A stretch of DNA of 64,000 nucleotides from Halorubrum sp. GN11_10-6_MGM (GTDB lineage: Archaea; Halobacteriota; Halobacteria; Halobacteriales; Haloferacaceae). The stretch spans positions 87,035-151,034 of the forward strand of contig NZ_SGUC01000004.1 in assembly GCF_005435165.1 (NCBI RefSeq), in the 5' to 3' direction. A model generated the notes under the pieces. The model did no database searches. It had not been told where the DNA came from and saw only the letters and a list, made by a program, of their open reading frames with translations. Below are positions 9,312 through 17,390 of the stretch, piece by piece. Position 1 is the first letter of the stretch. Every line of letters begins with the position of its first letter. The position numbers were made by a program, and so were the translations under genes.

Positions 9312-9929
9312 GTGAGCCACGACGACGCGGACGCGACCGAGGCGGACGCGACCGAGGCGAGCGCGACCCGCGAGCCAGACGCGACCGAGGCGAGCGCGAC
9401 CCCACACGGCCCCGATTCCCCGCGACGCGACGGGCTCGACCGGTTCCCGACGCCCGGTCCCCGGAACTCCCTGTGGTCGTGGCCGGACGCGAAGTCCCCG
9501 CTCGCGGTCGTCCGCAACTACGTCGTGATCGTCCTCGCGCGGATCTGTCCGAGCCTCCGGCTGAAAAACTGGCTGCTGCGGCGGATCGGCGTCACGGTCG
9601 GGACCGGCGTCGCGTGGGGACTCGAATCGACGCCGGACGTGTTCTGGCCGGAGCGGATCCGCGTCGACGACGACGCAATAATCGGGTACGACGCCACCCT
9701 CCTCTGCCACGAGTTCCTCCACGAGGAGTACCGGCTCGGCGACGTCGTCGTCGAGGAGGCGGCGATGATCGGCGCGGGCGCGGTCGTGCTCCCCGGCGTC
9801 ACCGTCGGCGAGGGCGCGCGCGTCGCCGCGAACTCGCTCGTCGCCGAGGACGTGCCGCCGGGTGCGACGGTCGCGGGCGTCCCCGCAGAGGTCGTCTCGC
9901 GGGCTGACGCGGCGGCGAGCGACGACTGA
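9312..9929 (+). CDS. Hexapeptide-repeat acyltransferase (maltose/galactoside O-acetyltransferase-like)
   Basis: The 205-residue protein has a C-terminal left-handed beta-helix: I-I-G-Y-D-A, L-G-D-V-V-V, I-G-A-G-A-V-V-L-P-G-V-T-V-G and V-A-A-N-S-L-V. It ends with the typical P-P-G-A-T-V-A-G-V-P-A-E. His in L-C-H-E-F is a catalytic candidate. It probably transfers an acetyl group from acetyl-CoA to a sugar or similar acceptor. The first 40 residues are an Ala/Thr/Glu/Asp-rich tail encoded by a 24-base direct repeat (9345-9368 and 9378-9401), unlike the folded part. The GTG start is chosen because a CCTTTTATCC box lies 27 bases upstream and GGGAGG just before it. A much earlier in-frame ATG lies inside purD. 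Confidence 0.75.
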   Translation: MSHDDADATEADATEASATREPDATEASATPHGPDSPRRDGLDRFPTPGPRNSLWSWPDAKSPLAVVRNYVVIVLARICPSLRLKNWLLRRIGVTVGTGVAWGLESTPDVFWPERIRVDDDAIIGYDATLLCHEFLHEEYRLGDVVVEEAAMIGAGAVVLPGVTVGEGARVAANSLVAEDVPPGATVAGVPAEVVSRADAAASDD

Positions 9930-9950
9930 CGAGGCGGTTCGTCGTCGGGC

Positions 9951-10256
9951 TCAGGCGCCGCCGCTCCCGTCGTCGCTGGTGTCGCCGTCGCCATCGCTCG
10001 CCGATTCCTCGGCGTCGGTGATGTGCGCCTCGGTGCTCACGCGCTGTAGGTCGACGCCCACCTCCTCGGCGACGGCGTCGAGGACGGCCCGCTGCTCGGC
10101 CATCTCGTTTTCGAGCCGCTGGACGCGCTCTGAGGTGTCTATCACCGTCTCCTGCGTCTCGTCTACCTCGTCGCGGAGCTCGCTGATCTTCTTGTAAGTG
10201 CGCTCCGCGCGGTCGGCCAGCGTCTGGATCTTCTTGGCGGTGTCCCCGAATCCCAT
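9951..10256 (-). CDS. Small coiled-coil protein, haloarchaeal DUF5798-like
   Basis: The 101-residue product is almost entirely helical and charged. Residues 1-75 form a heptad-rich coiled coil (A-K-K-I-Q-T-L-A-D-R-A, E-L-R-D-E-V-D-E-T-Q-E-T). A short acidic Ser/Gly tail follows. No signal peptide or membrane helix. Small proteins of this layout starting M-G-F/L-G-x-T-A-K-K-I-Q are common in Halobacteria and have no known role. The family number is from memory. It is convergent with the acyltransferase gene and divergent from surE. Confidence 0.7.
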   Translation of the reverse strand: MGFGDTAKKIQTLADRAERTYKKISELRDEVDETQETVIDTSERVQRLENEMAEQRAVLDAVAEEVGVDLQRVSTEAHITDAEESASDGDGDTSDDGSGGA

Positions 10257-10398
10257 GTCGGGTGGTCGGCCCGACGACACGTGTGCTTTTCCGTTCGGTT
10301 CGGCGTCATCGGCCGGTTCTCCTCCGGTCGGCACGCGCCGGCGGAGAGCGCGCCCCGACCGACGGTGGACTTTTGCCCGACTCGCCCGTGATACGGGT

Positions 10399-11193
10399 AT
10401 GAGCGTCGACCGCATCCTGCTAACCAACGACGACGGCGTCGACGCCGCGGGGATGCGCGCGCTGTACGACGCGCTCGCCGACGAGTACGCGGTGACGGTC
10501 GTCGCCCCGGCCGAGGACCAGTCGTCAGTCGGTCGGCTCCTCTCCGAGGACGCCGCCGTCGAGGACCACGAGCTGGGGTACGTCGTCGAGGGTACCCCCG
10601 TCGACTGCGTCGTCGCGGGCCTCGACGAACTCGTCCCCGACGCCGACGCGGTCGTCGCCGGCTGTAACGAGGGGGCGAACCTCGGCGCGTACACGCTCGG
10701 CCGGTCCGGCACCGTCTCCGCGGCGGTCGAGGCGGCGTTCTTCGGCGTGCCCGCGGTGGCGACCTCGATGTACGTGCCCGGCGGCGACGACTGGTGGAAG
10801 CGCGAGTTCGAGGGTTCGGACTTCGCGCACGCCGCCCGCGCGACCCGGTTCCTCCTCGATGAGGCGGTCGGGGCCGGCGTGTTCGACCGCGTGGACTACC
10901 TCAACGTCAACGCGCCGATAGCGGACGCGGACCGCGCGCCGCTCCGCGTCACGACCCCCTCGACGTGGTACGGGCTGCGCGCGGAGCGGAACGGCGACGG
11001 GCGCGTCGGGTTCTCGGACCCGATCTGGGGCCGGATGAACGAGGACGACGTGCCGGACCCCGTGGGGACCGACCGGCGGGCCGTGGTCGACGGCGAGGTG
11101 TCGGTCTCGCCGCTCTCGGTCCCCCACGCGGCCGAACCGGACGCGGGCCTCGACGAGCTGATCGACGCCTACGAGGCGGCGATTCGGTCGTAA
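10399..11193 (+). CDS. surE: 5'-nucleotidase SurE
   Basis: The 264-residue protein begins I-L-L-T-N-D-D-G-V-D-A-A-G, the SurE metal-binding signature with the Asp-Asp pair. It continues V-V-A-P-A-E-D-Q-S-S-V-G (Ser metal ligand), then G-T-P-V-D-C-V and G-C-N-E-G-A-N-L-G. SurE hydrolyses nucleoside monophosphates, and in some species polyphosphate. It is monocistronic. The ATG at 10399 is preferred over upstream frames because it places the nucleotide-binding motif at residues 6-12, as usual. Confidence 0.93.
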   Translation: MSVDRILLTNDDGVDAAGMRALYDALADEYAVTVVAPAEDQSSVGRLLSEDAAVEDHELGYVVEGTPVDCVVAGLDELVPDADAVVAGCNEGANLGAYTLGRSGTVSAAVEAAFFGVPAVATSMYVPGGDDWWKREFEGSDFAHAARATRFLLDEAVGAGVFDRVDYLNVNAPIADADRAPLRVTTPSTWYGLRAERNGDGRVGFSDPIWGRMNEDDVPDPVGTDRRAVVDGEVSVSPLSVPHAAEPDAGLDELIDAYEAAIRS

Positions 11194-11218
11194 AAGCGGT
11201 TCTCGCGACGCGTCTCGC

Positions 11219-11902
11219 CTACGCTCCGTCGCCCGTGCTCACGGTCACTTTCGCCTCGCTGAGCACGCGGTCGCCCATCTCGTAGCCCGGCTCGTACACC
11301 TCGTGGATGACGCCCTCCGGGCGGTCGCTGTCGACGCGGAGCATCACCTGATGGCGCGCGGGGTCGACCGCCTCGCCCGGCTCGGGGTCGATCGATTCGA
11401 CGCCCTCGTCGGCGAGCACCTCGTCGAACTTCTCCAGCGTCGACTCGACGCCCGGCCGGAGGTCGCTCCCCTCCTCCTGATCGAGCGCGCGGAGGAGGTC
11501 GTTCCGGACCGGCGTGAGCCGCTCGACGAGCGCCTCGGAGGCGCGCTCGCGGATCTCCTCTTGCTTCCGCTTCGCGCGCTCCTTGTAGTTGCTGAAGTCC
11601 GCCTTCACGCGGGCCAGCTTGCTCGTCAGCTCCTCGACCTCCTCGTCGCGCTCGCGGAGCTCCTCCCGGGTCTCGGCGAGCTCCGCCTCCAGCGCGGCGA
11701 CCTCTCGGGAGAGCGCCTCGTCGTGTTCGGCGACGGCCGCGGCGAGCGCCTCCCCCTCGTCGCCGGCGCCGCCCGCCGATCCGTCGTCGGCCGCTTCGGC
11801 GGTCGCTTCCTCGCCGGTCGCCTCCGCCGTGCCGTTCGCTCTCGTCGCGTCGCCCTCGGACTCGTCGGGGGACTCGACATCGACGGCGTCGTCGTCGCTC
11901 AT
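11219..11902 (-). CDS. grpE: GrpE nucleotide exchange factor
   Basis: The 227-residue protein has a long acidic, disordered N-terminus (residues 1-65), a coiled coil (about 70-130; E-L-T-S-K-L-A-R-V-K-A-D-F-S-N-Y-K) and a C-terminal beta domain. That domain carries the GrpE signature H-Q-V-M-L-R-V and G-x-x-x-V-Y-E-P-G-Y. It releases ADP from DnaK during protein folding. dnaK and dnaJ, often neighbours, are not next to it here: the upstream gene is trehalase on the same strand, 76 bases away. The negative N-terminal extension is usual in haloarchaeal proteins. Confidence 0.92.
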   Translation of the reverse strand: MSDDDAVDVESPDESEGDATRANGTAEATGEEATAEAADDGSAGGAGDEGEALAAAVAEHDEALSREVAALEAELAETREELRERDEEVEELTSKLARVKADFSNYKERAKRKQEEIRERASEALVERLTPVRNDLLRALDQEEGSDLRPGVESTLEKFDEVLADEGVESIDPEPGEAVDPARHQVMLRVDSDRPEGVIHEVYEPGYEMGDRVLSEAKVTVSTGDGA

Positions 11903-11978
11903 ACCCGATCGAAGTCGGTCGTCGGGGATAAGCGTTCAGAAGCGCGACGCGGCGAACCCGGCGGCGTCCGAAAGCCGA

Positions 11979-13502
11979 CTACTCCCGGGCCGACAGCGCC
12001 GTGACGACGCCGTTGGTCCAGCCGAATCCGTACTGGGGATCGTACTCCCCCAGATCGGTCGTTTCGCCGACAGTGCGGACGTCGTACTTCTCCGCCATGC
12101 GCCCGGTCTCCTCGAATGAACGCCGCGCGAGGTCGACCCATCGACCCGCGATCTCGTCGGCCAGGTCGTCGTGACCGTACCGGCGGAGGCCGGTGACCGC
12201 CATCCAGTGGAGGGGGGCCCAGCCGCTCGGCGCGTCCCACTGCTCGCCGGTGGCTTCGAGCGTGGTCACGAGTCCGCCGGGGCGGAGGAAGTCCCGGCGG
12301 AGGCGGTCGGCGACCGCGGCCGCTCGGTCCTCGGTCGCCGCCCCGGTGAAGAGCGGCGCGACCGCGGCGAGCGTGCGGCGGTCGGACCGCCGCTCGTCGG
12401 CCCACGAGTAGTCGACGTAGAACTCCGCGTCGGGGTCCCAGCAGTACCGGTTGATCGCCTCCCGGCGGGCGGCGGCCGCGTCGGCGTACCGCTCGCCGGC
12501 CTCGGTCCGGCCGACCCGAGGGAGCCACTCCCCGAGGGCGGACTCCATGCCGTAGAGGACGGCGTTGAGGTCCACCGGCACCAGGTCCGTGGTGCGGATC
12601 GTGGTGAGGTCGTCGCCCGCCAGCCACCGCGAGCTGAAGTCCCACCCGGACTCGCAGGCGGCCCGGACGTCCCGGAACAGCTCGGGACGGTCGTCGACCG
12701 GGACGCGCTCGGCGAGCCGCCGGTCCTCGTGGTACGACTCAGGCCGCGGGCGGGCGCGGTCGTCCCAGTACCGGTTGAGGATCGTCCCGTCCGCGAGGCC
12801 GACGACACGTCGTTGCGCCGCCGAATCGCCCGCCTCGGCGACCCGGTCGGATCCGTCCATCCAGAATTCGTGTTCCGTCACGAGCGCCTCCACGTGGGCG
12901 GCGATCGCCTCGAACCCCTCCGCGCGCTCCAGCACGCGGAGCATCCGGTAGAACAGCGGGACCTGCGACCGGCTGTCGTAGTACGCCCGGTTCCCGAGCG
13001 GGACGAAGCCGAAGCGGTCCAGAAGCGACGCAATGTTCCCGACCATCCCGGCGATCAGGTCGGTTCGATCGGTCGCCGCCAGCCCCTCGGCGGTGAAGTA
13101 GCTGTCCCAGTAGTACATCTCGCGGAAGCGTCCGCCCGGGACGACGTGCGGGTTCGGGAGAGAGACGAGGGTCGAACCCGCCGCGTCGGCGTCGTCGAAC
13201 GTCCGAGTCAACGCCCCCCACAGCGAGGAGACGTGGTCCTCCATCGACCGCGACGCGGCGAGGTCGGGCGACGCCGCGACCGGCTCTGGCAGCCGGAACT
13301 GGGTCTCGACGAACGACGCTAGGTCGAAGTCGGGCCGGTCGCGCCCCGACAGGTACCGTTCGAACACGAGGTCGGGGGAGACGCGCGGCTCTGCGTCGAC
13401 GAACCGCTTGTCGTCGTCGAAGAGGTCCCTGCGCTGGACGGTTCTGAAGAGCTCGCCGGAGATCTGCGGAAAACGGGTGTAATCGAAGAGGCCGGAACTC
13501 AT
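11979..13502 (-). CDS. Trehalase, glycoside hydrolase family 37
   Basis: The 507-residue enzyme carries the two classical trehalase signatures: P-G-G-R-F-R-E-x-Y-Y-W-D-S-Y-F at residues 122-136, and Q-W-D-A-P-S-G-W-A-P near residue 430. E-S-G-W-D-F-S-S-R-W and E-K-Y-D-V are also present; in bacterial GH37 enzymes these motifs hold the acid Asp and base Glu. It should split trehalose to two glucose. There is no signal peptide or Tat motif, so it acts in the cytoplasm. ATG 13502 is preferred to a GTG nine bases upstream. It is divergent from the sugar ABC operon, which supports import followed by internal hydrolysis. Confidence 0.9.
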   Translation of the reverse strand: MSSGLFDYTRFPQISGELFRTVQRRDLFDDDKRFVDAEPRVSPDLVFERYLSGRDRPDFDLASFVETQFRLPEPVAASPDLAASRSMEDHVSSLWGALTRTFDDADAAGSTLVSLPNPHVVPGGRFREMYYWDSYFTAEGLAATDRTDLIAGMVGNIASLLDRFGFVPLGNRAYYDSRSQVPLFYRMLRVLERAEGFEAIAAHVEALVTEHEFWMDGSDRVAEAGDSAAQRRVVGLADGTILNRYWDDRARPRPESYHEDRRLAERVPVDDRPELFRDVRAACESGWDFSSRWLAGDDLTTIRTTDLVPVDLNAVLYGMESALGEWLPRVGRTEAGERYADAAAARREAINRYCWDPDAEFYVDYSWADERRSDRRTLAAVAPLFTGAATEDRAAAVADRLRRDFLRPGGLVTTLEATGEQWDAPSGWAPLHWMAVTGLRRYGHDDLADEIAGRWVDLARRSFEETGRMAEKYDVRTVGETTDLGEYDPQYGFGWTNGVVTALSARE

Positions 13503-13643
13503 CTCCCCCACGTAGTGAAAGGATTGCTAAGTAATTATTGAATTGTCCGGAAAGAGAACTGATACTCCACGGCGGCGGCCGTCCTCTTATCCATGGTCTA
13601 TGATTAATTATAAGTGTAATAAATGAATACGGGCGGGTAGTTG
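13503..13643. promoter_or_regulatory. AT-rich divergent promoter region, trehalase / sugar ABC operon
   Basis: This 141-base gap is the most AT-rich point of the locus. On the plus strand, AATTATAAG (about 13606-13614) sits some 30 bases before the ABC start. On the minus strand, CAATAATTACTT (13529-13540 read in reverse) precedes trehalase. A TTACTT string also occurs in the other divergent gap of the locus (18702-18832). A shared TrmB operator is plausible, but I see no clear TACT-N7/8-GAGTA palindrome. Confidence 0.45.
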
Positions 13644-14708
13644 ATGACCCGCATTAGCATGCGATCGGTGAGCAAGTACTTCGACGGGGGTGACACGGTC
13701 GCCAACTACAAGCTGGACATGGAGGTTGACGACGGTGAGTTCGTGGTGTTCCTCGGGCCGTCCGGCTGCGGAAAGACGACCGCGCTCCGGATGATCGCGG
13801 GGTTGGAGGACCCCTCCGAGGGGGAGATATACTTCGACGACGACCGGGTCGACGGGACGCCGCCCGCCGATCGCAACGTCGCGATGGTGTTCCAGAACTA
13901 CGCGCTGTACCCCCACATGACCGTGCGGGAGAACATCGAGTACCCGCTGAAGGTCAGGGGCGTTCCGCCGGAGGAGCGCGACGAGCGGGTCGCGCAGGTC
14001 GCCGAGCTGCTCCACATCGAAGACCAGATGGAGAGCGACCCGGGCGAGATATCGGGCGGCCAGCGCCAGCGGACCTCGCTCGCGCGGGCGATCGTCCGAG
14101 AGCCGTCGGTGTTCCTGCTCGACGAGCCGCTCAGCAACCTCGACGCGAAGCTCCGCTTGGAGATGCGCTCGGAGCTCAAGCGCATCCAGAACGAGCTCGG
14201 GATCACGACCGTCTACGTCACGCACAACCAGGAGGAGGCGATGAGCATGGGCGACAAGATCGTCGTGTTGAACGACGGGACGATCCGGCAGGTCGCCGAC
14301 CCGGAGGAGCTGTACCAGCGGCCGCGGACCACGTGGGTCGCGAAGTTCATCGGGTCGCCCCCGATGAACCTCTTCGAGGGCGAGAACCGCGACGGGCGCG
14401 TCCAGCTCGCCGAGGGGAACACTCTCCCGATGCCGGCGGAGACGTCGTCGCAGACCGTCTCGGTCGGGGTCCGCCCCGAGGACATCGACGTGTCGACCGA
14501 CGCGCCCGACACGGAGTGGACGGTGCCGGGCACGGTGAAGACGGTCGAACCGCTCGGAGAGTACGTGCTTGTCAACGTCGAGGTGGGCGGTTCAGTGGTG
14601 AACGTCAAGGTCCCGCACACCAACGCGGTCGCCGGCGACCCGATCCACCTCACGTTCGACCCGACCGACGCGTACCTCTACGACGGAGACGGGGAGCTGG
14701 TGGCCTGA
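13644..14708 (+). CDS. Sugar ABC transporter ATP-binding protein (MalK/UgpC type)
   Basis: The 354-residue protein has Walker A G-P-S-G-C-G-K-T-T at residues 38-46, a Q-loop (V-F-Q-N-Y-A-L-Y-P-H-M-T), signature I-S-G-G-Q-R-Q-R and Walker B F-L-L-D-E-P-L-S-N-L-D-A-K. The C-terminal 120 residues form the OB-fold regulatory domain (V-G-V-R-P-E-D-I) typical of carbohydrate importers. It energises uptake by the two permeases that follow at 4- and 6-base gaps. An in-frame TTG lies directly before the chosen ATG; M-T-R-I-S-M-R-S-V-S-K-Y is the normal N-terminal strand. Confidence 0.93.
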   Translation: MTRISMRSVSKYFDGGDTVANYKLDMEVDDGEFVVFLGPSGCGKTTALRMIAGLEDPSEGEIYFDDDRVDGTPPADRNVAMVFQNYALYPHMTVRENIEYPLKVRGVPPEERDERVAQVAELLHIEDQMESDPGEISGGQRQRTSLARAIVREPSVFLLDEPLSNLDAKLRLEMRSELKRIQNELGITTVYVTHNQEEAMSMGDKIVVLNDGTIRQVADPEELYQRPRTTWVAKFIGSPPMNLFEGENRDGRVQLAEGNTLPMPAETSSQTVSVGVRPEDIDVSTDAPDTEWTVPGTVKTVEPLGEYVLVNVEVGGSVVNVKVPHTNAVAGDPIHLTFDPTDAYLYDGDGELVA

Positions 14709-14712
14709 TACC

Positions 14713-15651
14713 ATGTCCGTCGGATCGTACCTCGAAGACAGGCTCGACCGCGACGTGGACGGAGAGAAGCTCACGGCGATCCTCGTGTTCATGCTCCCCG
14801 GCCTCACGCTGTTCGGGATCTTCTCCGTCGGCCCGATGCTCTACTCGGCCGTCGGGAGCTTCTTCACCTGGGACGGGTTCACGATCGGGCAGTTCGCCGG
14901 GTTCGAGACGTGGATCGCGACGCTCAACGACGACGCGATCATCAACTGGGACAACCTCCTCGCCTTAGAGTACCCGATGGGGGCGCTCCCGCAGAACATC
15001 ATCTGGATGTTCGTCCACGTCCCGCTTAGCACCTTCCTCGGGCTCGGCCTCGCGCTGCTCTTCTCCGACCTGCGCGGCCGGAGCGTTCTCCGGTCGATGG
15101 TGTTCCTCGCGTTCACGACGCCCACCGTCGTCATCGGGCTCGTGCTGCTGTTCGTCTACGACCCGCAGGCCGGGATCTTCAACGAGCTGCTCCGGGTTAT
15201 CGGACTGGAGGGACAGGTCCGAAACTGGACTCAGGAGCCGCAGATCGCGATCTACGCACTCATCGTCGGCGGCGTCTGGGTCCAGACCGGATTCAGCATG
15301 CTGCTGTACAGCTCCGCGCTCGCGGGGATCGACCCCGCGCTGCTGGAGTCCGCGCGCGTCGACGGCGCGGGACGGTTCCGTCGGTTCAAGGACATCATCT
15401 GGCCGCTGGTCAAGCCAGTGACGGCGGTCGTCGTGATCATGAGCATGATCTGGGTGATCCGGATCTTCGCCATCGTCTACGCGGCCGGGGGGCCGTCCGG
15501 CGGCCCAGGCGGGGCGTTCTCCGTACTCGGACTGGAGGTGTATCAGGCCGCATTCTCGGTCCCGATCGAGTACAGCAAGGCGATGGTCGTCGCGCTCATC
15601 GAGCTGGTGATCGCGCTCCCGATGGCGTGGTACATCGCGTCCATGGACTAA
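14713..15651 (+). CDS. Sugar ABC transporter permease, MalF type
   Basis: The 312-residue membrane protein has six predicted helices. The EAA-type cytoplasmic loop S-A-R-V-D-G-A-G-R-F-R-R-F (residues about 213-225) docks on the ATPase. The N-terminal segment L-V-F-M-L-P-G-L-T-L-F-G and the P-T-V-V-I-G-L-V-L-L-F-V-Y helix are typical of CUT1 permeases for oligosaccharides. It starts five bases after the ATPase stop and forms a heterodimer with the next gene product. Confidence 0.92.
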   Translation: MSVGSYLEDRLDRDVDGEKLTAILVFMLPGLTLFGIFSVGPMLYSAVGSFFTWDGFTIGQFAGFETWIATLNDDAIINWDNLLALEYPMGALPQNIIWMFVHVPLSTFLGLGLALLFSDLRGRSVLRSMVFLAFTTPTVVIGLVLLFVYDPQAGIFNELLRVIGLEGQVRNWTQEPQIAIYALIVGGVWVQTGFSMLLYSSALAGIDPALLESARVDGAGRFRRFKDIIWPLVKPVTAVVVIMSMIWVIRIFAIVYAAGGPSGGPGGAFSVLGLEVYQAAFSVPIEYSKAMVVALIELVIALPMAWYIASMD

Positions 15652-15657
15652 CCGACA

Positions 15658-16668
15658 ATGACTGACACACACAACGCAGACGGCTCGACCGACACGCACC
15701 GCCGAGACGACCCGACCGACGCCGAGCGCGGGACCGACGCCGACGGCGACCCGAAGACCGACGGCGGGCGCGTGTACCACGAGCCGCCGGAGACGGCACC
15801 GCTCTCCGACCGGAGCGCCCTCGAACGCGCCCGCGCGGCGGTTCCGAGCGGGCCGCGCGCGCTGCGGTACGCGGTCGCGATCGGCGTGGCGCTGCTGTGG
15901 CTCGTCCCGCTCGTCGGGCTGTTCATGGCCTCCGTCCGCCCGCTGGACCAGATCATTCAGGGCTGGTGGACGCTGGAGGGGATGACAGTCACCTTCGAGA
16001 ACTACGCCCGCGCGTGGACGTTCCAGTCCGGGCCGATGCGGCAGGCGATGTACAACACGGCGATCGTCACGGTCCCGTCGGTGCTCGCCGTGACGCTGCT
16101 CGGGACGATGGTCGCGTACCCGTTCGCCCGGTTCGACTTCCCGCTGAAGACCGGGCTGTTCTTCCTGCTCATCGTCGTCATGGCCGCGCCGCCGGAGCTG
16201 GTGGCGATGGGCAACTACAACACGCTGCGGACGACCGGGCTGTTCGACACGTACATGGGGCTCATCCTCGTCCACATCGGCTGGGGGATGGGGTGGGTCG
16301 TCATGTTCCTCCGGAACTTCCTCCTCGGGCTCCCCGAGGAACTTGAGGAGGCGGCGCGGATCGACGGCGCCTCGCGCTACCAGATCTTCAAGTCGATCGT
16401 GTTGCCGTACTCCGCGCCGGCGCTCGTCTCGGTCGCGGTCATCCAGTTCACGTGGGTGTGGAACTCCTTCTTCTTCCCCCTCGTGTTCATGCGGTCCCGC
16501 GAGAACCAGCTCGCGCCGCAGGTGCTGCCGCTGATGAAGGGGCGCCTCCAGATCGACTGGGCGCTCGTCGCGGCCGGCTCGGTGCTGACGATGATCGTCC
16601 CGATCCTCCTGTTCGTCACGCTTCAGCGGTACTACAAGCAGGGGATGGTTGCTGCGGTCGCGGACTGA
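15658..16668 (+). CDS. Sugar ABC transporter permease, MalG type
   Basis: The 336-residue protein has an unusually long polar cytoplasmic N-terminus (about 60 residues, rich in Asp, Thr and Arg). Six membrane helices follow. The EAA loop E-E-A-A-R-I-D-G-A-S-R-Y-Q-I-F lies near residue 230. The C-terminal Q-R-Y-Y-K-Q-G-M is a CUT1/MalG hallmark. It is the last gene of the three-gene operon. The extra N-terminus is probably a haloarchaeal elaboration with no known role. Confidence 0.92.
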   Translation: MTDTHNADGSTDTHRRDDPTDAERGTDADGDPKTDGGRVYHEPPETAPLSDRSALERARAAVPSGPRALRYAVAIGVALLWLVPLVGLFMASVRPLDQIIQGWWTLEGMTVTFENYARAWTFQSGPMRQAMYNTAIVTVPSVLAVTLLGTMVAYPFARFDFPLKTGLFFLLIVVMAAPPELVAMGNYNTLRTTGLFDTYMGLILVHIGWGMGWVVMFLRNFLLGLPEELEEAARIDGASRYQIFKSIVLPYSAPALVSVAVIQFTWVWNSFFFPLVFMRSRENQLAPQVLPLMKGRLQIDWALVAAGSVLTMIVPILLFVTLQRYYKQGMVAAVAD

Positions 16669-16700
16669 CGCGGTCGCCGACTGCCGCGGTCGCAGCCGTT

Positions 16701-16744
16701 CGGACGGTTCGCGGTCGACGGTTCCGGACGGTTCGCGGTCGACG
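16701..16744. repeat. 20-base direct repeat downstream of the ABC operon
   Basis: The 20-base unit 16701-16720 is repeated exactly at 16725-16744 with four bases between. It lies just after the last permease and before the promoter of a small membrane protein. It could be a recent duplication or a regulatory site. Confidence 0.6.
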
Positions 16745-16812
16745 AGACGGTGACGACCCGCCCGGGCTCGTCGAGGAACGGCTTTTTTACGTTCCGGCTT
16801 CTGCGGCCGTTC

Positions 16813-17043
16813 ATGCCGGGACGCTACGGTGATCTGAACTATCCGAAACTCACGAAACAGAGCTTCCTGTTCGGCGTCGGGCTGTTCGCGATCGGGGCGG
16901 CCGGCGAGCTGGCACTCTCGGCCAGCGGAGCGTCGGTGCCGGGATGGGAGCAGGCGCTGTTGCTCGACGCGGAACTGGTGGGCGTGGCAATCGCGTTGCT
17001 CGCTCCGTTCGTCTTCGGGATCTTCCTCCCGCTGACGGAGTAG
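16813..17043 (+). CDS. Small two-helix membrane protein of unknown function
   Basis: The 76-residue product starts P-G-R-Y-G-D-L-N-Y-P-K-L-T-K-Q-S, a polar head. Two hydrophobic helices follow at about residues 18-36 and 50-72, so both ends probably face the cytoplasm. A CTTTTTTA run at 16782-16789 lies about 27 bases before the ATG and fixes this start as a leaderless gene with its own promoter, not part of the ABC operon. I recognise the pattern as a conserved haloarchaeal small protein but know no function. Confidence 0.65.
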   Translation: MPGRYGDLNYPKLTKQSFLFGVGLFAIGAAGELALSASGASVPGWEQALLLDAELVGVAIALLAPFVFGIFLPLTE

Positions 17044-17082
17044 CGGGAAACCCGAACCGAAAGCGCGGTGAAAAACGCCGTC

Positions 17083-17388
17083 TCAGTACGGCAGCACGCC
17101 GGTCACCGTGCCGAGCAGCGACACGCCGATCGCGAGTACCTGCGCGACGAAGAAGGCCTTCGAGGAGGCCCATCCGAAGTACAGCAGCGCCGCCATCGGA
17201 ATCGCGCCGATGGCCGCCGGCCACGTACCCATGGTGAACAGGATCGCGAGGAGGCCGGTCGTCGCGAGGATGAGGACGTCCATCCCGAGCGAGACGAGGT
17301 TTCGGCGCCGCAGCTCCTCGGGGTCGAACATCCGCGCCAGCGACCCGCGCCGGTCGCTCCGGTCGTCCGCGGTCGACGTCGACTCCAT
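17083..17388 (-). CDS. Small membrane protein next to the sugar-binding protein gene
   Basis: The 101-residue product has a basic, polar first 35 residues (M-F-D-P-E-E-L-R-R-R-N) and then three hydrophobic segments near residues 37-52, 57-70 and 75-97. It starts only two bases after the stop of the solute-binding protein gene, so the two are cotranscribed. That position suggests a role in the uptake system, perhaps as a small accessory subunit, but sequence alone does not show it. Convergent with the small protein at 16813-17043. Confidence 0.65.
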   Translation of the reverse strand: MESTSTADDRSDRRGSLARMFDPEELRRRNLVSLGMDVLILATTGLLAILFTMGTWPAAIGAIPMAALLYFGWASSKAFFVAQVLAIGVSLLGTVTGVLPY

Positions 17389-17390
17389 CG

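Noticed and set aside
9312..9420. Repeat-rich start of the acyltransferase as a separate mobile repeat
   Set aside because: The 24-base duplication is short, in frame and codes a low-complexity tail; nothing suggests mobility.
11219..11902. Heat-shock operon around grpE
   Set aside because: No dnaK or dnaJ gene is adjacent; the neighbours are surE and trehalase.
13641..13643. TTG as start of the ABC ATPase
   Set aside because: The ATG that follows directly gives the standard N-terminus and is the stronger start codon.
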